A stretch of DNA of 64,000 bases from Nonomuraea sediminis (GCF_018531495.1 NZ_JAHDTI010000010.1:434001-498000); one strand, 5' to 3'; positions 19,590 to 28,645 are shown, numbered from the stretch's first letter. Numbers and translations: made by a program. Notes: generated from the letters alone by a model not told the origin.

Positions 19590-21631
19590 GCGACCTTCTC
19601 CAGCCGCACGGCGCACACCTTGAACTCGGGCATGCGCGAGACCGGGTCGAGGGCGGGGTTGGTGAGCCGGTTGGCGCCCTCCCAGTGGAACGGCATGAAC
19701 ACGGTGTCGCGCCGGATGGCGTCGGTGACGCGGGCCACGCACTCGGCGGCGCCGCGGCGGCCCGACACGCGCACCAGGTCGCCGGGCGCGATGCCCAGCT
19801 GCCCGGCCAGGTCGGGGTGGAGCTCGACGAACGGCTCGGGCGCGGCCTCGAGCAGCGGCCCGATCCTGCGCGTCTGCGCGCCCGACTGGTAGTGGGCGAG
19901 CACCCGGCCCGTGGTCAGGTAGATCGGATACTCCTCGTCCGGTTCCTCGGCCGCGGGCCTGTGCTCGACGGGCACGAACCGCGCCCTCCCGTCGGGGGTG
20001 GCGAAGCGGTCGAGCATGGGACGCGGCGTGCCCGGCAGTCCCTCGTCCGGGCACGGCCAGAACACGCCGCCCTCGGCCTCGATCCGCTCGTAGGTGATGC
20101 CCGCGTAGTCGGCGACGCCGCCCGCGCTGGCCCGCCGTAGCTCGTCGAAGACCGCGCGGGGCTCGGAGGGGAAGTCGTGGCCGAGCCGCCGCGCCAGGCC
20201 CGCGATGACCTCCAGGTCGCCGCGCACCTCGGCGGGCCGCTCGAGGGCCTGACGGCGCAGGATGACCCTGCCCTCCAGGTTCGTCATGGTGCCGGTCTCC
20301 TCGGCCCACTGCGTCACGGGCAGCACCACGTCGGCCAGCGCCGCGGTCTCCGAGCCCACCACGTCGGCCACGACCAGCAGGTCCAGTGACCGCAGCCGGT
20401 CGGCGATCCGCGAGGAGTCGGGCGCCGACACCACCGGGTTCGACCCGAACACCAGCAGCGCCCGCGGCCCGCCCGCGGTTCCCAGCGACTCGAGCAGCTC
20501 GTAGGCCGAGCGGCCCGGCCCCGGCAGGTCGTCGGGTGGGACGCCCCACACCGACGCCACGTGCGCGCGGGCGGCGGGGTCGTCGATGCGCCGGTAGCCG
20601 GGCAGCTGGTCGGCCTTCTGCCCGTGTTCGCGCCCGCCCTGCCCATTGCCCTGCCCGGTCACGCACCCGTATCCCGACCCGGCACGGCCGGGCAGGCCGA
20701 GCGCCAGCGCCAGGTTGATGAAGGCCGTGACGGTGTCGCTGCCCTTGGCGTGCTGTTCGGCGCCCCGCCCGGTCAGGATGTACGCCTTGTCAGCATTTTT
20801 CAGGAGGCGTACGGCTTCGCGCATGCGGGACACGGGCACCCCGGTGATCCGCTCGACCCGTTCGGGCCACCAGGAGGACACCGACGTGGCCACCGCCTCG
20901 AATCCGGACGTGCGCGCGCCGATGTAGGCCGAGTCGGCCAGCCCCTCGGCCAGCACCAGGTGCAGCAGCCCGAGCGCCAGCGCCAGGTCCGTGCCCGGGG
21001 TCGGCTGCAGGTGCAGCGCCGCCAGCCGCGCGGTCGGGGTCCGCCGGGGGTCCACCACGATCAGCCGCGGCAGCCTGCGGACGAACGGCGGCATGGTCTC
21101 GGCCACGTTCGCGCCCGCGAGCAGCGCCACGTCGGCCTCGGCCAGGTCGGAGGTGGGGAACGGCATCCCGCGGTCCATGCCGAACGCGCGGATCGAGGCC
21201 GCGGCGGCCGACGACATGCAGAAGCGGCCGTTGTAGTCGATCTGGCTGGTGCCCAGCGCGACCCGGGCGAACCTGCCGAGCAGGTAGGCCTTCTCGTTGG
21301 TGAGCCCGCCACCGCCGAACACCGCGACGGCGTCGGGCCCGTGCGCGGCGCGCAGGTCCCTCACCCGGTCCGCGACGTGGTCCAGGGCCGCGGACCACGA
21401 CGCGGGCCTGCCGTACAGCAGGGGTGTGGTCAGGCGCGAGCCGTTGGTCAGCAGTTCTCCCGCGGTCCAGCCCTTCTGGCACAGTCCTTGGTCCGAGGTG
21501 ATCTCCACGCGGCCGTCCCGCAGGGCGACGCCCATGCCGCACTGCAGGGCGCAGTACGGGCAGTGCGTCATCACAGGCGCGGTGCCGGGCGGTGAGATCA
21601 CGGCATCGATAGTGCTTTCGGGTGGTTTCAC
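19586..21631 (-). CDS. nasA: Assimilatory nitrate reductase catalytic subunit (Mo-bisMGD)
   Basis: Reduces nitrate to nitrite in the cytosol. 681 residues of the molybdopterin oxidoreductase family. An N-terminal [4Fe-4S] site reads CPYCALQCGMGV with the fourth Cys in GLCQKGW. The Molybdopterin domain follows (GGGLTNEKAYLLGRFAR, NGRFCMSSAAAAS), with a C-terminal dinucleotide-binding domain (YLTTGRVLAHYQSGAQTRR). No Tat signal, consistent with an assimilatory, cytoplasmic enzyme. GTG 21631 start, GGGACCCAGGG upstream. It follows narK by 27 bp and overlaps the next gene by four bases. Confidence 0.95.
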   Translation of the reverse strand: MKPPESTIDAVISPPGTAPVMTHCPYCALQCGMGVALRDGRVEITSDQGLCQKGWTAGELLTNGSRLTTPLLYGRPASWSAALDHVADRVRDLRAAHGPDAVAVFGGGGLTNEKAYLLGRFARVALGTSQIDYNGRFCMSSAAAASIRAFGMDRGMPFPTSDLAEADVALLAGANVAETMPPFVRRLPRLIVVDPRRTPTARLAALHLQPTPGTDLALALGLLHLVLAEGLADSAYIGARTSGFEAVATSVSSWWPERVERITGVPVSRMREAVRLLKNADKAYILTGRGAEQHAKGSDTVTAFINLALALGLPGRAGSGYGCVTGQGNGQGGREHGQKADQLPGYRRIDDPAARAHVASVWGVPPDDLPGPGRSAYELLESLGTAGGPRALLVFGSNPVVSAPDSSRIADRLRSLDLLVVADVVGSETAALADVVLPVTQWAEETGTMTNLEGRVILRRQALERPAEVRGDLEVIAGLARRLGHDFPSEPRAVFDELRRASAGGVADYAGITYERIEAEGGVFWPCPDEGLPGTPRPMLDRFATPDGRARFVPVEHRPAAEEPDEEYPIYLTTGRVLAHYQSGAQTRRIGPLLEAAPEPFVELHPDLAGQLGIAPGDLVRVSGRRGAAECVARVTDAIRRDTVFMPFHWEGANRLTNPALDPVSRMPEFKVCAVRLEKVA

Positions 21632-21658
21632 CCCTGGGTCCCTTCTGTTACCGCTGTG

Positions 21659-22942
21659 TTAGACCCTCGCCTCGGCCAGGCGGGGCGCGCCGGCCGTGCG
21701 GACGTAGCACCACCAGGTGATCGCGAAGCAGGCGACGTAGAACGCGGCGAAGGTCAGCAGGGCGGTGGCGGGGCTGCCGGTGGCCGCGAAGGACATGCCG
21801 AAGCCGCGGTTGACCAGGAAGCCGCCGAACGCGCCGACGGCCGAGATGATGCCGACGGCGGCCGAGGCCTGCCGCTTGCCCTCCTCGACCCGGTCGGGCC
21901 CGGCCAGCGCCAGGAAGATGGCGGGGATCATGCGGTAGGTGGAGCCGTTGCCGACGCCCGCGGTCAGGAACAGCAGCTGGAAGGTCAGGAAGAACATCCA
22001 GAAATTTCCGGACGTGGTGGCCGCGCCGACGAGCGCCACCCCGACGGCCATCAGCGCGAAGTTCCACAACGTCACGCGCGCCCCGCCGAGCCGGTCGGAC
22101 AGCCACCCGCCCAGCGGCCTGATCAGCGACCCGAGCAGCGGCCCGGCGAAGGCCACCGCCTGCCAGGGCGCCCCGGGGAACAGCGACTTGGCCAGCAGCG
22201 GGAACGCCGTGGAGTAGCCGATGAACGAGCCGAACGTCCCCACGTACAGCAGCGACATGATCCAGGTCTGCGCGTTGCCCGCCACCGCCAGCTGCTCGCG
22301 CGGCCGGGCACGGGCCACCGACAGGTTGTCCATGAACAGCCACGCGCACGCGGCCGCCACCACGATGAGCGGCACCCAGAACCAGCCCGCCCAGGCCAGC
22401 CCGAACGCCCCGATCACCAGCGGCAGCACCAGCTGCACCGAGCTGACCCCGATGTTGCCGCCCGCCGCGTTCAGCCCCAGCGCCGAGCCCTGCCGATCCC
22501 TGGGGTAGAAGTAGGTGATGTTGGCCATGCTGGAGGCGAAGTTCCCGCCGCCCACCCCGGCCGTCGCCGCGATCACCAGGAACAGCCAGTACGGCGTGCC
22601 GGGATCGCTGACCGCCACGCCGAGCAGCACGGCGGGCACCAGCAGCAGCAACGCGCTGACCACGGTGAAGTTGCGCCCGCCGAACCTGGCGGGCCCGAAG
22701 GTGTAGGGGATGCGCAGCGCCGAGCCCACCAGGTTCGGCAGCGCCACGAGCCAGAACAGCTGGTCGGTGGAGAAGGAGTACGAGCCGAGCTTGGCGGCCA
22801 CGATGCTCCACAGCGTCCACACGGTGAAGCCGAGATGCTCGGCCAGGATGGAGAACAGGAGGTTACGCCTGGCCACGGTCTTGCCCGTGGTCTGCCAGAA
22901 GGCCGGGTCGTCGGGGTGCCACTGTGCTATCCATCGGGTCAT
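21659..22942 (-). CDS. narK: Nitrate/nitrite transporter, MFS NarK family
   Basis: Membrane permease of 427 residues with about 12 helices. The nitrate signature GGGNFASSMANI in helix 5 and a second glycine-rich signature AGVGNGSTYRMIPA near helix 11 place it in the nitrate porter family. It is the first gene of the nitrate operon (narK-nasA-nasB-like-nirB-nirD) and is preceded by a GlnR-like box about 96 bp upstream, so transcription of the whole operon probably starts here. Orientation of transport is assumed inward because the partner enzymes are assimilatory. Confidence 0.94.
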   Translation of the reverse strand: MTRWIAQWHPDDPAFWQTTGKTVARRNLLFSILAEHLGFTVWTLWSIVAAKLGSYSFSTDQLFWLVALPNLVGSALRIPYTFGPARFGGRNFTVVSALLLLVPAVLLGVAVSDPGTPYWLFLVIAATAGVGGGNFASSMANITYFYPRDRQGSALGLNAAGGNIGVSSVQLVLPLVIGAFGLAWAGWFWVPLIVVAAACAWLFMDNLSVARARPREQLAVAGNAQTWIMSLLYVGTFGSFIGYSTAFPLLAKSLFPGAPWQAVAFAGPLLGSLIRPLGGWLSDRLGGARVTLWNFALMAVGVALVGAATTSGNFWMFFLTFQLLFLTAGVGNGSTYRMIPAIFLALAGPDRVEEGKRQASAAVGIISAVGAFGGFLVNRGFGMSFAATGSPATALLTFAAFYVACFAITWWCYVRTAGAPRLAEARV

Positions 22943-23037
22943 GCCGCCGACGGTAGGAAGCGGCGGTTACGCACGCTGACGTTCTGTGACCGTGCGGGCG
23001 TTACATCTGCCTCACCGGCGTAACAGGCAATGCATGT

Positions 23038-23053
23038 GTTTCACCGCGGCAAC
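23038..23053 (-). promoter_or_regulatory. Candidate GlnR box upstream of narK
   Basis: On the narK strand the sequence reads GTTGC-n6-GAAAC, one mismatch from the actinobacterial GlnR consensus GTnAC-n6-GAAAC. It lies about 96 bp before the narK start. A second, weaker half-site (ATTGC) follows after another six bases. GlnR control of narK and nir genes is known in Streptomyces and Mycobacterium. No matching -35/-10 was confidently placed. Confidence 0.6.
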
Positions 23054-23129
23054 ATGAATTTAACGATTGCGGTCGCCGGCCTCGGGAAACTTTTTCAGTG
23101 ACACGTCGTGACGTTTCGGGGAGTTGCGT

Positions 23130-23615
23130 GTGACGGTCCGGGCGATCCGTTTGTTCAGCGATCCGGTACTCCGCTCGGTGGCGGAACCGGTCAAGGAGTT
23201 CGATCGGGAACTGCGGGGGCTGGTGAAGTCCCTGACCGCGACGATGCGCGCGGGCGGCGGCCGCGCCGGGCTGGCCGCGCCTCAGGTGGGCGAGCCCGTG
23301 CGGGTGGTCGTCTACTCCTACGACGGCAAGTCGGGGCATCTGGTGAACCCGCGCCTGGAGCTGTCGGCGCGGCGGATCACCGCCGACGAGGCGTGCCTGT
23401 CGGCGCCGGGCCTGTGGTGGCCGCTGGAACGCTCCTTCATGGTGCTGGCCCGCGGCCTGGACATGTTCGGCAAGCCCGTCAAGGTGCGGGCGCTGGGCGT
23501 GCTGGCCAGAGTGCTGCAGCACGAGGTGGACCACCTGGACGGGGTCCTGTTCAGCGACCACCTCGAAGCCACCGAACGCGAGCGCTTCCTGGCCGCCGCC
23601 CTCCCCGCCGGTTGA
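23130..23615 (+). CDS. def: Peptide deformylase
   Basis: Removes the N-formyl group from nascent proteins at the ribosome exit. 161 residues. The three family motifs are GLAAPQVG (47-54), EACLS (87-91, Cys90 metal ligand; canonical EGCLS) and HEVDH (131-135, two His ligands and the catalytic Glu). GTG 23130 is preferred over TTG 23124 because GGGGAG lies six bases before it. The Ala in EACLS and lack of a C-terminal basic extension point to a secondary, Def2-like paralogue, not necessarily the housekeeping copy. Convergent with mshC, 24 bp apart. Confidence 0.94.
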   Translation: MTVRAIRLFSDPVLRSVAEPVKEFDRELRGLVKSLTATMRAGGGRAGLAAPQVGEPVRVVVYSYDGKSGHLVNPRLELSARRITADEACLSAPGLWWPLERSFMVLARGLDMFGKPVKVRALGVLARVLQHEVDHLDGVLFSDHLEATERERFLAAALPAG

Positions 23616-23639
23616 GCGCGGGGAGGCCGTACGGTCTGC

Positions 23640-24857
23640 CTAGAGCGCGACGCCCAGCAGGGCGTCGGCCAGGTCGCGCACCAGGGCCGGGGCCGTGGTG
23701 TCGGAGCCGCCGCCGGCGAGCGCGCGGTCGGCCCAGTCGTCGATCGCGGCCAGCGCGCCGGGAGCGTCCAGGTCGTCGGCGAGGCGTTCGCGGACGGTGG
23801 CCAGCACGTCCTCGGCCGCGGGCCCGGACTCGAGCGCGGCGGCCGAGCGCCAGCGGGCCAGGCGGGCCTCGGCGGCGGCCAGCTGGCCGGGGGTGTACTC
23901 CCAGTCCGAGCGGTAGTGGTGGGCCAGCAGCACCAGCCGGATCGCCATCGGGTCGTGCGCGTCCCGCAGCTTGGACACAAAGACCAGGTTGCCCTTGGAC
24001 TTCGACATCTTCTCGCCGTCCAGCGCGACCATGCCCGCGTGGGTGTAGAAGCGGGCGAAGGGCCACTCGCCGGTGGCCGCGTGCCCCTCGGAGGCGCCGC
24101 ACTCGTGGTGCGGGAAGATCAGGTCGGTGCCGCCGCCCGCCACGTCGAAACCGGCGCCCAAGTTGTCCAGCGCGATCTGGGTGCACTCGATGTGCCAGCC
24201 GGGGCGTCCCCGCCCGAGCGGGGAGTCCCAGGCAGGCTCGCCGGGCCGCTCGGCCCGCCACAGCAGCCAGTCGAGCGGGTCGCGCTTGCCCGGCCTGTCG
24301 GGGTCGCCGCCGCGCTCGGCGAACAGCTCCAGCATCTCCTTCTCGGAGTAGCCGGACACCTCGCCGAACTTGGGCGCGGTCGCGCGGCTGAAGTAGATGT
24401 CGTCATCGACTTGGTAGGTGTACGGGGCCAGGCGCTCGATCAGCTCGGCGACCTGGACGACGACCTCGGTCACGCCGACGTACTCGCGCGGCGGCAGGAT
24501 GCGCAGGGCCTCCATGTCGGTGCGGAACAGCTCGATCTCCCGCTCGGCCAGCGCCTGCCAGTCGATGCCGGTCTGCTGTGCCCGCTCAAGCAGCGGGTCG
24601 TCCACGTCGGTGGCGTTCTGGGTGTAGTGCACCTCGTGGCCGCCGTCGCGCCAGACCCGGCCCACCAGGTCGAAGGCGAGGTAGGTGTTGGCGTGGCCCA
24701 GGTGGGTGGCGTCGTAGGGCGTGATGCCGCAGACGTACATCCTGGCGGTCGGCCCCGGATCGGTCCCCCTGACCTGCCTGGCCGAGGTGTCGTAGAGCCG
24801 CAGCGGCACGCTCTGACCGGGGAGCTTGGGGACGTTCGGGGCAGGCCACGATCTCAT
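23640..24857 (-). CDS. mshC: Mycothiol biosynthesis cysteine ligase MshC
   Basis: ATP-dependent ligation of cysteine to GlcN-inositol, the third step to mycothiol, in the cytosol. 405 residues of the class I cysteinyl-tRNA synthetase superfamily. Features: zinc Cys43 in YVCGITPYDATHLGHANTY, which also supplies the HIGH variant; zinc Cys in WHIECTQIA and His in FPHHECGASEG; KMSKSKGN near residue 285. MshC is about 60 residues shorter than CysS and lacks the anticodon domain, as here. Its ATG overlaps the stop of the upstream NRDE gene, so it is the last gene of a coupled group. Confidence 0.94.
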   Translation of the reverse strand: MRSWPAPNVPKLPGQSVPLRLYDTSARQVRGTDPGPTARMYVCGITPYDATHLGHANTYLAFDLVGRVWRDGGHEVHYTQNATDVDDPLLERAQQTGIDWQALAEREIELFRTDMEALRILPPREYVGVTEVVVQVAELIERLAPYTYQVDDDIYFSRATAPKFGEVSGYSEKEMLELFAERGGDPDRPGKRDPLDWLLWRAERPGEPAWDSPLGRGRPGWHIECTQIALDNLGAGFDVAGGGTDLIFPHHECGASEGHAATGEWPFARFYTHAGMVALDGEKMSKSKGNLVFVSKLRDAHDPMAIRLVLLAHHYRSDWEYTPGQLAAAEARLARWRSAAALESGPAAEDVLATVRERLADDLDAPGALAAIDDWADRALAGGGSDTTAPALVRDLADALLGVAL

Positions 24858-25480
24858 GCTTGGAGCCTATCCAGCTCGGCGAAGTCGTATGACATGCCAC
24901 CTTCGTCCATCGTGATCATCATGGCCGCCAGGGAGGCGTAGACCCGGCCGTCGGGCATCTCGTGCCGGACGATCAGCGCCGCGGGGTCGTCGCGGGGTTC
25001 GACCCTGGTCTGGGCCAGCCAGTCGGCGGACGTCTCGAAGACCGGGTCGACGGGCACGATCCCATCGTTGACGATCTTGGTGATGCCCGGCGGGAGGTCC
25101 TGGCGGCTGAGCCGTTCCCCGTCCCAGGAGTACAGGGTCGCCTGGGAAAGGTCCGCGATGAGCAGATGGAACGGGTCGTAGCGCGAAGTCTCGACATCCG
25201 GCATGGTCCCTGTGGCGGCGGCCGTCAACGGCAGGCCGCCGCGGGAGATCCTGGTGGCCTCGGGCGCCGGGGTTCCCCGCCCGTTCAGCACGGCGGCCAC
25301 ACACCTGGCCGCGGAGTCGACGGCCAGCCACGTGCCGCCCGCCTTCAGATCACGCCCGGCCAGGATCCCTGGATACTCGGGCCAGTACTGGCCCGGGCCC
25401 TCCCAGGGCCGGTCGGTGAGCTCGTCACGCACCGCCAGGAGGGTCAGCGGCTGCCCGGTCCTCACGATCACCGTACACAC
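24854..25480 (-). CDS. NRDE/TANGO2 family protein
   Basis: 208 residues. With GTG 25480 as start the protein begins MCTVIVRTGQPLTLLAVRDE, matching the family's N-terminal catalytic-like Cys2 and the NRDE motif (here AVRDE). Then GGTWLAVDSAARCVAAVLN fits the conserved GGTWL. Members resemble Ntn-hydrolases; TANGO2 has been linked to haem handling and lipid homeostasis in eukaryotes, but the bacterial role is unknown. Overlaps mshC by four bases and begins 23 bp after the SCO1664-like gene. Larger open frames through this region are frame artefacts. Confidence 0.8.
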   Translation of the reverse strand: MCTVIVRTGQPLTLLAVRDELTDRPWEGPGQYWPEYPGILAGRDLKAGGTWLAVDSAARCVAAVLNGRGTPAPEATRISRGGLPLTAAATGTMPDVETSRYDPFHLLIADLSQATLYSWDGERLSRQDLPPGITKIVNDGIVPVDPVFETSADWLAQTRVEPRDDPAALIVRHEMPDGRVYASLAAMMITMDEGGMSYDFAELDRLQA

Positions 25481-25503
25481 AAGGCAAAGAGTACTTAACC
25501 CAC

Positions 25504-26265
25504 TCAGATGGGTGGCCACGGGATGGCCGGCCAGTCCTCGGACGGGTAAGGGTGGACGCCGGTGTCGAGCAGCCGCCTGACGCGCGACCATGTGGCCTCG
25601 ACCTCCGCCAGGGTGAGCAGCTCGCGCAGCCGGCGGCCGAGCGCGCCGTCCTCGATGTCGCGCTCGAGCTTGGCCAGCATGGTGACCGCCTCGCGCGCCA
25701 GCGGCTTGCCGCGCCACTGCCACAGCACGGTGCGCAGCTTGTCCTCCGCCGAGAAGCACACGCCGTGGTCGACGCCGTAGACGTGGCCGTTGGGCATCGG
25801 CAGCAGGTGGCCGCCCTTGCGGTCGGCGTTGTTGACGACCGCGTCGAAGACCGCCATCCGGCGCACGACCGGGTTGCGGCTGCGCACCAGGCGCATCAGG
25901 TCGATCTCGCGCTCGGTGTCGATCCACAGCTGGCACATGCCGGGACCGAAGGGGCCGTCGCGGTAGACGGTGGGAGGGACGATGCCCCAGCCGGTCGCCT
26001 CCGACACCTCGAACGCGGCCACCTCGCGGGCGGCCAGGGTGCCGTCGGGGAAGTCCCACAGCGGACGCTCGCCGCGCACCGGCTTGTACACGCAGGCGGC
26101 GCTGCGCTCGCCGAGCGCGATGGAGCAGTAGAGCGTCATGTTGGTGGCCTCGACCAGCCGGCCCGCCACCTCCAGGCGGCCGTCGCGCAGCAGTTCGAGC
26201 GCCCCGTCGTGCACGACGGAAGGGGGCGACGGCCGGACGGCGGGCTCGCTCTCCGGGGCGCTCAC
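25504..26265 (-). CDS. SCO1664 family protein (phosphatidylinositol-kinase-like fold)
   Basis: 253 residues. The pattern VVNNADRKGGHLLPM followed by VYGVDHGVCFSAEDKLRTVLWQW corresponds to the catalytic (D-x3-N-like) and metal-binding Asp loops of PI3/4-kinase-like and HipA-like folds. An N-terminal half with ACVYKPVRGERPLWDFP supplies the nucleotide-binding Lys. The substrate has never been assigned to my knowledge. Its ATG overlaps the stop of the DUF3090 gene. The same neighbours (DUF3090, histidine phosphatase, mshC) recur in Streptomyces, so co-function is likely. Confidence 0.85.
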   Translation of the reverse strand: MSAPESEPAVRPSPPSVVHDGALELLRDGRLEVAGRLVEATNMTLYCSIALGERSAACVYKPVRGERPLWDFPDGTLAAREVAAFEVSEATGWGIVPPTVYRDGPFGPGMCQLWIDTEREIDLMRLVRSRNPVVRRMAVFDAVVNNADRKGGHLLPMPNGHVYGVDHGVCFSAEDKLRTVLWQWRGKPLAREAVTMLAKLERDIEDGALGRRLRELLTLAEVEATWSRVRRLLDTGVHPYPSEDWPAIPWPPI

Positions 26266-26810
26266 GAGGCCACTTCACCTCCGCGGTAACCGTTGAGCCG
26301 CACACACACGTGACCCCCGGGGTCCAGGGGCTGGCCGCACAGCGGGCACGGCGGCCGTCCCGCCGCGACGATCCGGAGCGCGCGCTGGGTGAAGGCCCTG
26401 GCGGCCCCCGCGCTGATGCGCACGCGCAGCACGGCGGGCTCGATGGCCTCCTCGTCCTCCTCGTCGAGGATCTCCTGCGCCTCGATGACCACCTTCGAGG
26501 ATTCCTCGTCCCAGGCGAGTGCCATCGTGCCCACCTTGAACTCCTCGTCGACGGGCGCGTCGAGCGGACCGTCGTCGGTGAGGTCGGCGGGCGCGATCGC
26601 GGGCACGTGGGCGGTGCCTCCACTCAGGCGCAGCACCTCGTCGAGCAGCTCGTCGAGCCTGCCCGCGAGCGCTGCCACCTGCAGTTTCTCCAGCGCCACC
26701 GTGGTCAGTCTGCCCTCGGCCCTGGCCTGCAGAAAGAAGGCTCGCGCCCCCGGTTGCCCCAAGGCACCGGCCACGAACCTCTCCGGTGGGTCGTAGTCGA
26801 AGACCGGCAT
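26262..26810 (-). CDS. DUF3090 family protein
   Basis: 182 residues, begins MPVFDYDPPERFVAGALGQPG, a hallmark of the family. The middle is acidic (DEEDEEAIEPAV), and the C-terminus holds a zinc-ribbon-like CPLCGQPLDPGGHVC (Cys-x2-Cys, then His-x-Cys), followed by NGYRGGE. Function unknown; the order phosphatase, DUF3090, kinase-like is conserved in actinobacteria. Spaced nine bases from the upstream phosphatase gene and overlapping the next gene by four, so the three are translationally linked. Confidence 0.88.
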   Translation of the reverse strand: MPVFDYDPPERFVAGALGQPGARAFFLQARAEGRLTTVALEKLQVAALAGRLDELLDEVLRLSGGTAHVPAIAPADLTDDGPLDAPVDEEFKVGTMALAWDEESSKVVIEAQEILDEEDEEAIEPAVLRVRISAGAARAFTQRALRIVAAGRPPCPLCGQPLDPGGHVCVRLNGYRGGEVAS

Positions 26811-26819
26811 AGCCTGACC

Positions 26820-27506
26820 TTACGTGGTTCCTGCTCCTCCGCCGACAGCGGCATCGCTCCCGGTGATGTTTTCTCCCCCGTCTTTCTCCTCCGAATCCTC
26901 GGGGAGGCGCAATTCCCCCATATCGTTAAGTTTGAGAACAAAGGGACGCAAGGGGGCATAGCGAATCACCGTGAGGGCCGCAGGATCGGCGGTTATCCGC
27001 TGAAATTGATCGAGGTGGAGCCCCAGCGCGTCCGCCACGATGGCCTTGATCACGTCGCCGTGGCTGCAGGCCAGGTATACAGCCTTCTCCCCCAGGCGTT
27101 GATTCCAGTCCCGGACGGCGGCCACGGCCCGGTGCTGCATATCGGGCAGGGACTCCCCTTCCGGAAATGTCACGGCACTGGGGTGGGCCTGGACGACCCG
27201 CCAGAGCGGATCCTCCGCCAGTTCCTTCAGCGGGCGGCCGGTCCAGGCGCCGTAGCCGCACTCGACGAGCCGGTCGTCGGTCTCCACGGCCGCGCCTCGG
27301 GTGGCGGCGACCGCCTGCGCGGTCTCCTGACAGCGTTCCAGGGGGCTGGACACGATGGCGTCGAGCCGCACGCCCTTGATCCTCTCGGCCAGGGCCTCGG
27401 CCTGCGCACGTCCCGCCTCGCTCAGATGCACTCCGGGGGTACGGCCGGCCAGCACGGGACCCGTCAGGTGGGTGAGGCCGTGCCGGACGAGCAGCAAGGT
27501 GGTCAT
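26820..27506 (-). CDS. Histidine phosphatase family protein (MSMEG_4193-type)
   Basis: 228-residue phosphoglycerate-mutase-like hydrolase. The phosphohistidine motif LLLVRHGLTHL is at residues 4-14; the second half supplies Arg/Glu (SSPLERCQETA, ECGYGAWTGRP) and the distal catalytic His in YLACSHGDVIKAI. A C-terminal tail of about 30 residues is acidic then glycine-rich. ATG 27506 is chosen over an in-frame ATG at 27533. First gene of the minus-strand group leading to mshC, divergent from the aldo/keto reductase gene with 64 bp between. The substrate is unknown. Confidence 0.88.
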   Translation of the reverse strand: MTTLLLVRHGLTHLTGPVLAGRTPGVHLSEAGRAQAEALAERIKGVRLDAIVSSPLERCQETAQAVAATRGAAVETDDRLVECGYGAWTGRPLKELAEDPLWRVVQAHPSAVTFPEGESLPDMQHRAVAAVRDWNQRLGEKAVYLACSHGDVIKAIVADALGLHLDQFQRITADPAALTVIRYAPLRPFVLKLNDMGELRLPEDSEEKDGGENITGSDAAVGGGAGTT

Positions 27507-27570
27507 CCCGTAAGTGTCGCAGGCGTCTATCACGGCGTTTCAGCAACCCGGGCGGTACCCTGGCGGGATC

Positions 27571-28518
27571 ATGGAGCAGCGCTATGTCGGCCGGAGCGGA
27601 CTGTCGGTGTCCCGACTCGGACTCGGCACGATGACCTGGGGGCGTGACACCGACGCGGACGAGGCGGCGGCCCAGCTGCGCACCTTCGTCGAGGCGGGCG
27701 GCACGCTCGTCGACACGGCCGACGTCTACACCGCCGGGGACGCCGAGCGGCTGCTCGGGCGGATGCTGCGCGACTCGGTGCCGCGCTCGGAGCTGGTGAT
27801 CTCGACCAAGGCGGTGGTGACGCCCGCGGGGCGCAGGCCGCGCGACGCCTCCAGGCGCCACCTGATCGCCGCGGTGGACGCCTCGCTGGCCCGGCTCGGG
27901 CTCGACTACGTCGACGTGTGGCAGCTGCACACCTACGACGCCGAGGTGCCGCTGGAGGAGACGCTCGCGGCGCTGGACGCCATCGTGACCTCGGGCCGCG
28001 CCGTCTACGCCGGGGTGTGCGACTACGCCGGCTGGCAGCTGGCCGCGGCGGCGATCACCCAGCAGTGCACCCCGGGGCGGGTGCCGATCACCACGGCCCA
28101 GGTGGAGTACTCGCTGCTGGCCAGGGAGCCCGAGCGGGAGCTGCTGCCGGCCGCGGCCCACGTCGGCGCGGGCGTCATGGCCTGGTCGCCGCTGGGGCGC
28201 GGGGTGCTGACGGGCAAGTACCGCACCGGGATCCCGGCCGACTCGCGGGCGGCCACGCCGCACTTCGCCGACTTCGTCGGGCCGTACCTGGACGAGCGCA
28301 GCCGCCGCGTCGTGGAGTCGGTGATGACGGCGGCCGACGGGCTGGGCGTCTCACCGCTGGCGGTGGCCCTCTCGTGGGTGCGCGACCAGCCGGGGGTGGC
28401 CTCGGCGATCATCGGCGCACGTACGCATGCCCAGCTCAGCGGCGCTCTCCTCGCCGAGGACGTGCTGCTTCCGATCGAGATCCGCGAGGCCCTGGATGAC
28501 GTGTCCTCACTCGACTGA
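27571..28518 (+). CDS. Aldo/keto reductase
   Basis: NADPH-dependent carbonyl reductase of 315 residues, TIM barrel. The N-terminus YVGRSGLSVSRLGLGTMTWG is typical. The catalytic tetrad is visible: Asp and Tyr in DTADVYTAG, Lys in VISTKAVV, His in WQLHTYDA. The C-terminal NADPH-binding part ends SAIIGARTHAQL. It belongs to the YajO/Kv-beta-like bacterial group; the substrate is not predictable. Divergent from the phosphatase gene. Confidence 0.92.
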   Translation: MEQRYVGRSGLSVSRLGLGTMTWGRDTDADEAAAQLRTFVEAGGTLVDTADVYTAGDAERLLGRMLRDSVPRSELVISTKAVVTPAGRRPRDASRRHLIAAVDASLARLGLDYVDVWQLHTYDAEVPLEETLAALDAIVTSGRAVYAGVCDYAGWQLAAAAITQQCTPGRVPITTAQVEYSLLAREPERELLPAAAHVGAGVMAWSPLGRGVLTGKYRTGIPADSRAATPHFADFVGPYLDERSRRVVESVMTAADGLGVSPLAVALSWVRDQPGVASAIIGARTHAQLSGALLAEDVLLPIEIREALDDVSSLD

Positions 28519-28645
28519 AATCGAACGAGAGTCCAACTCGCGTATCACTAGTCGATACCGAATCGCAACTTTGGCAGGAAAACCCCTGCGTTCCCCCCGG
28601 GATGTCCATAAAGATTCTCTCCTGAAGCGATGCGGGAGGGGACGG

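Noticed and set aside
24854..26623. 589-codon minus-strand frame covering the NRDE and SCO1664 genes
   Set aside because: Its N-terminal two thirds are Arg/Gly-rich out-of-frame sequence; the genuine NRDE start is GTG 25480.
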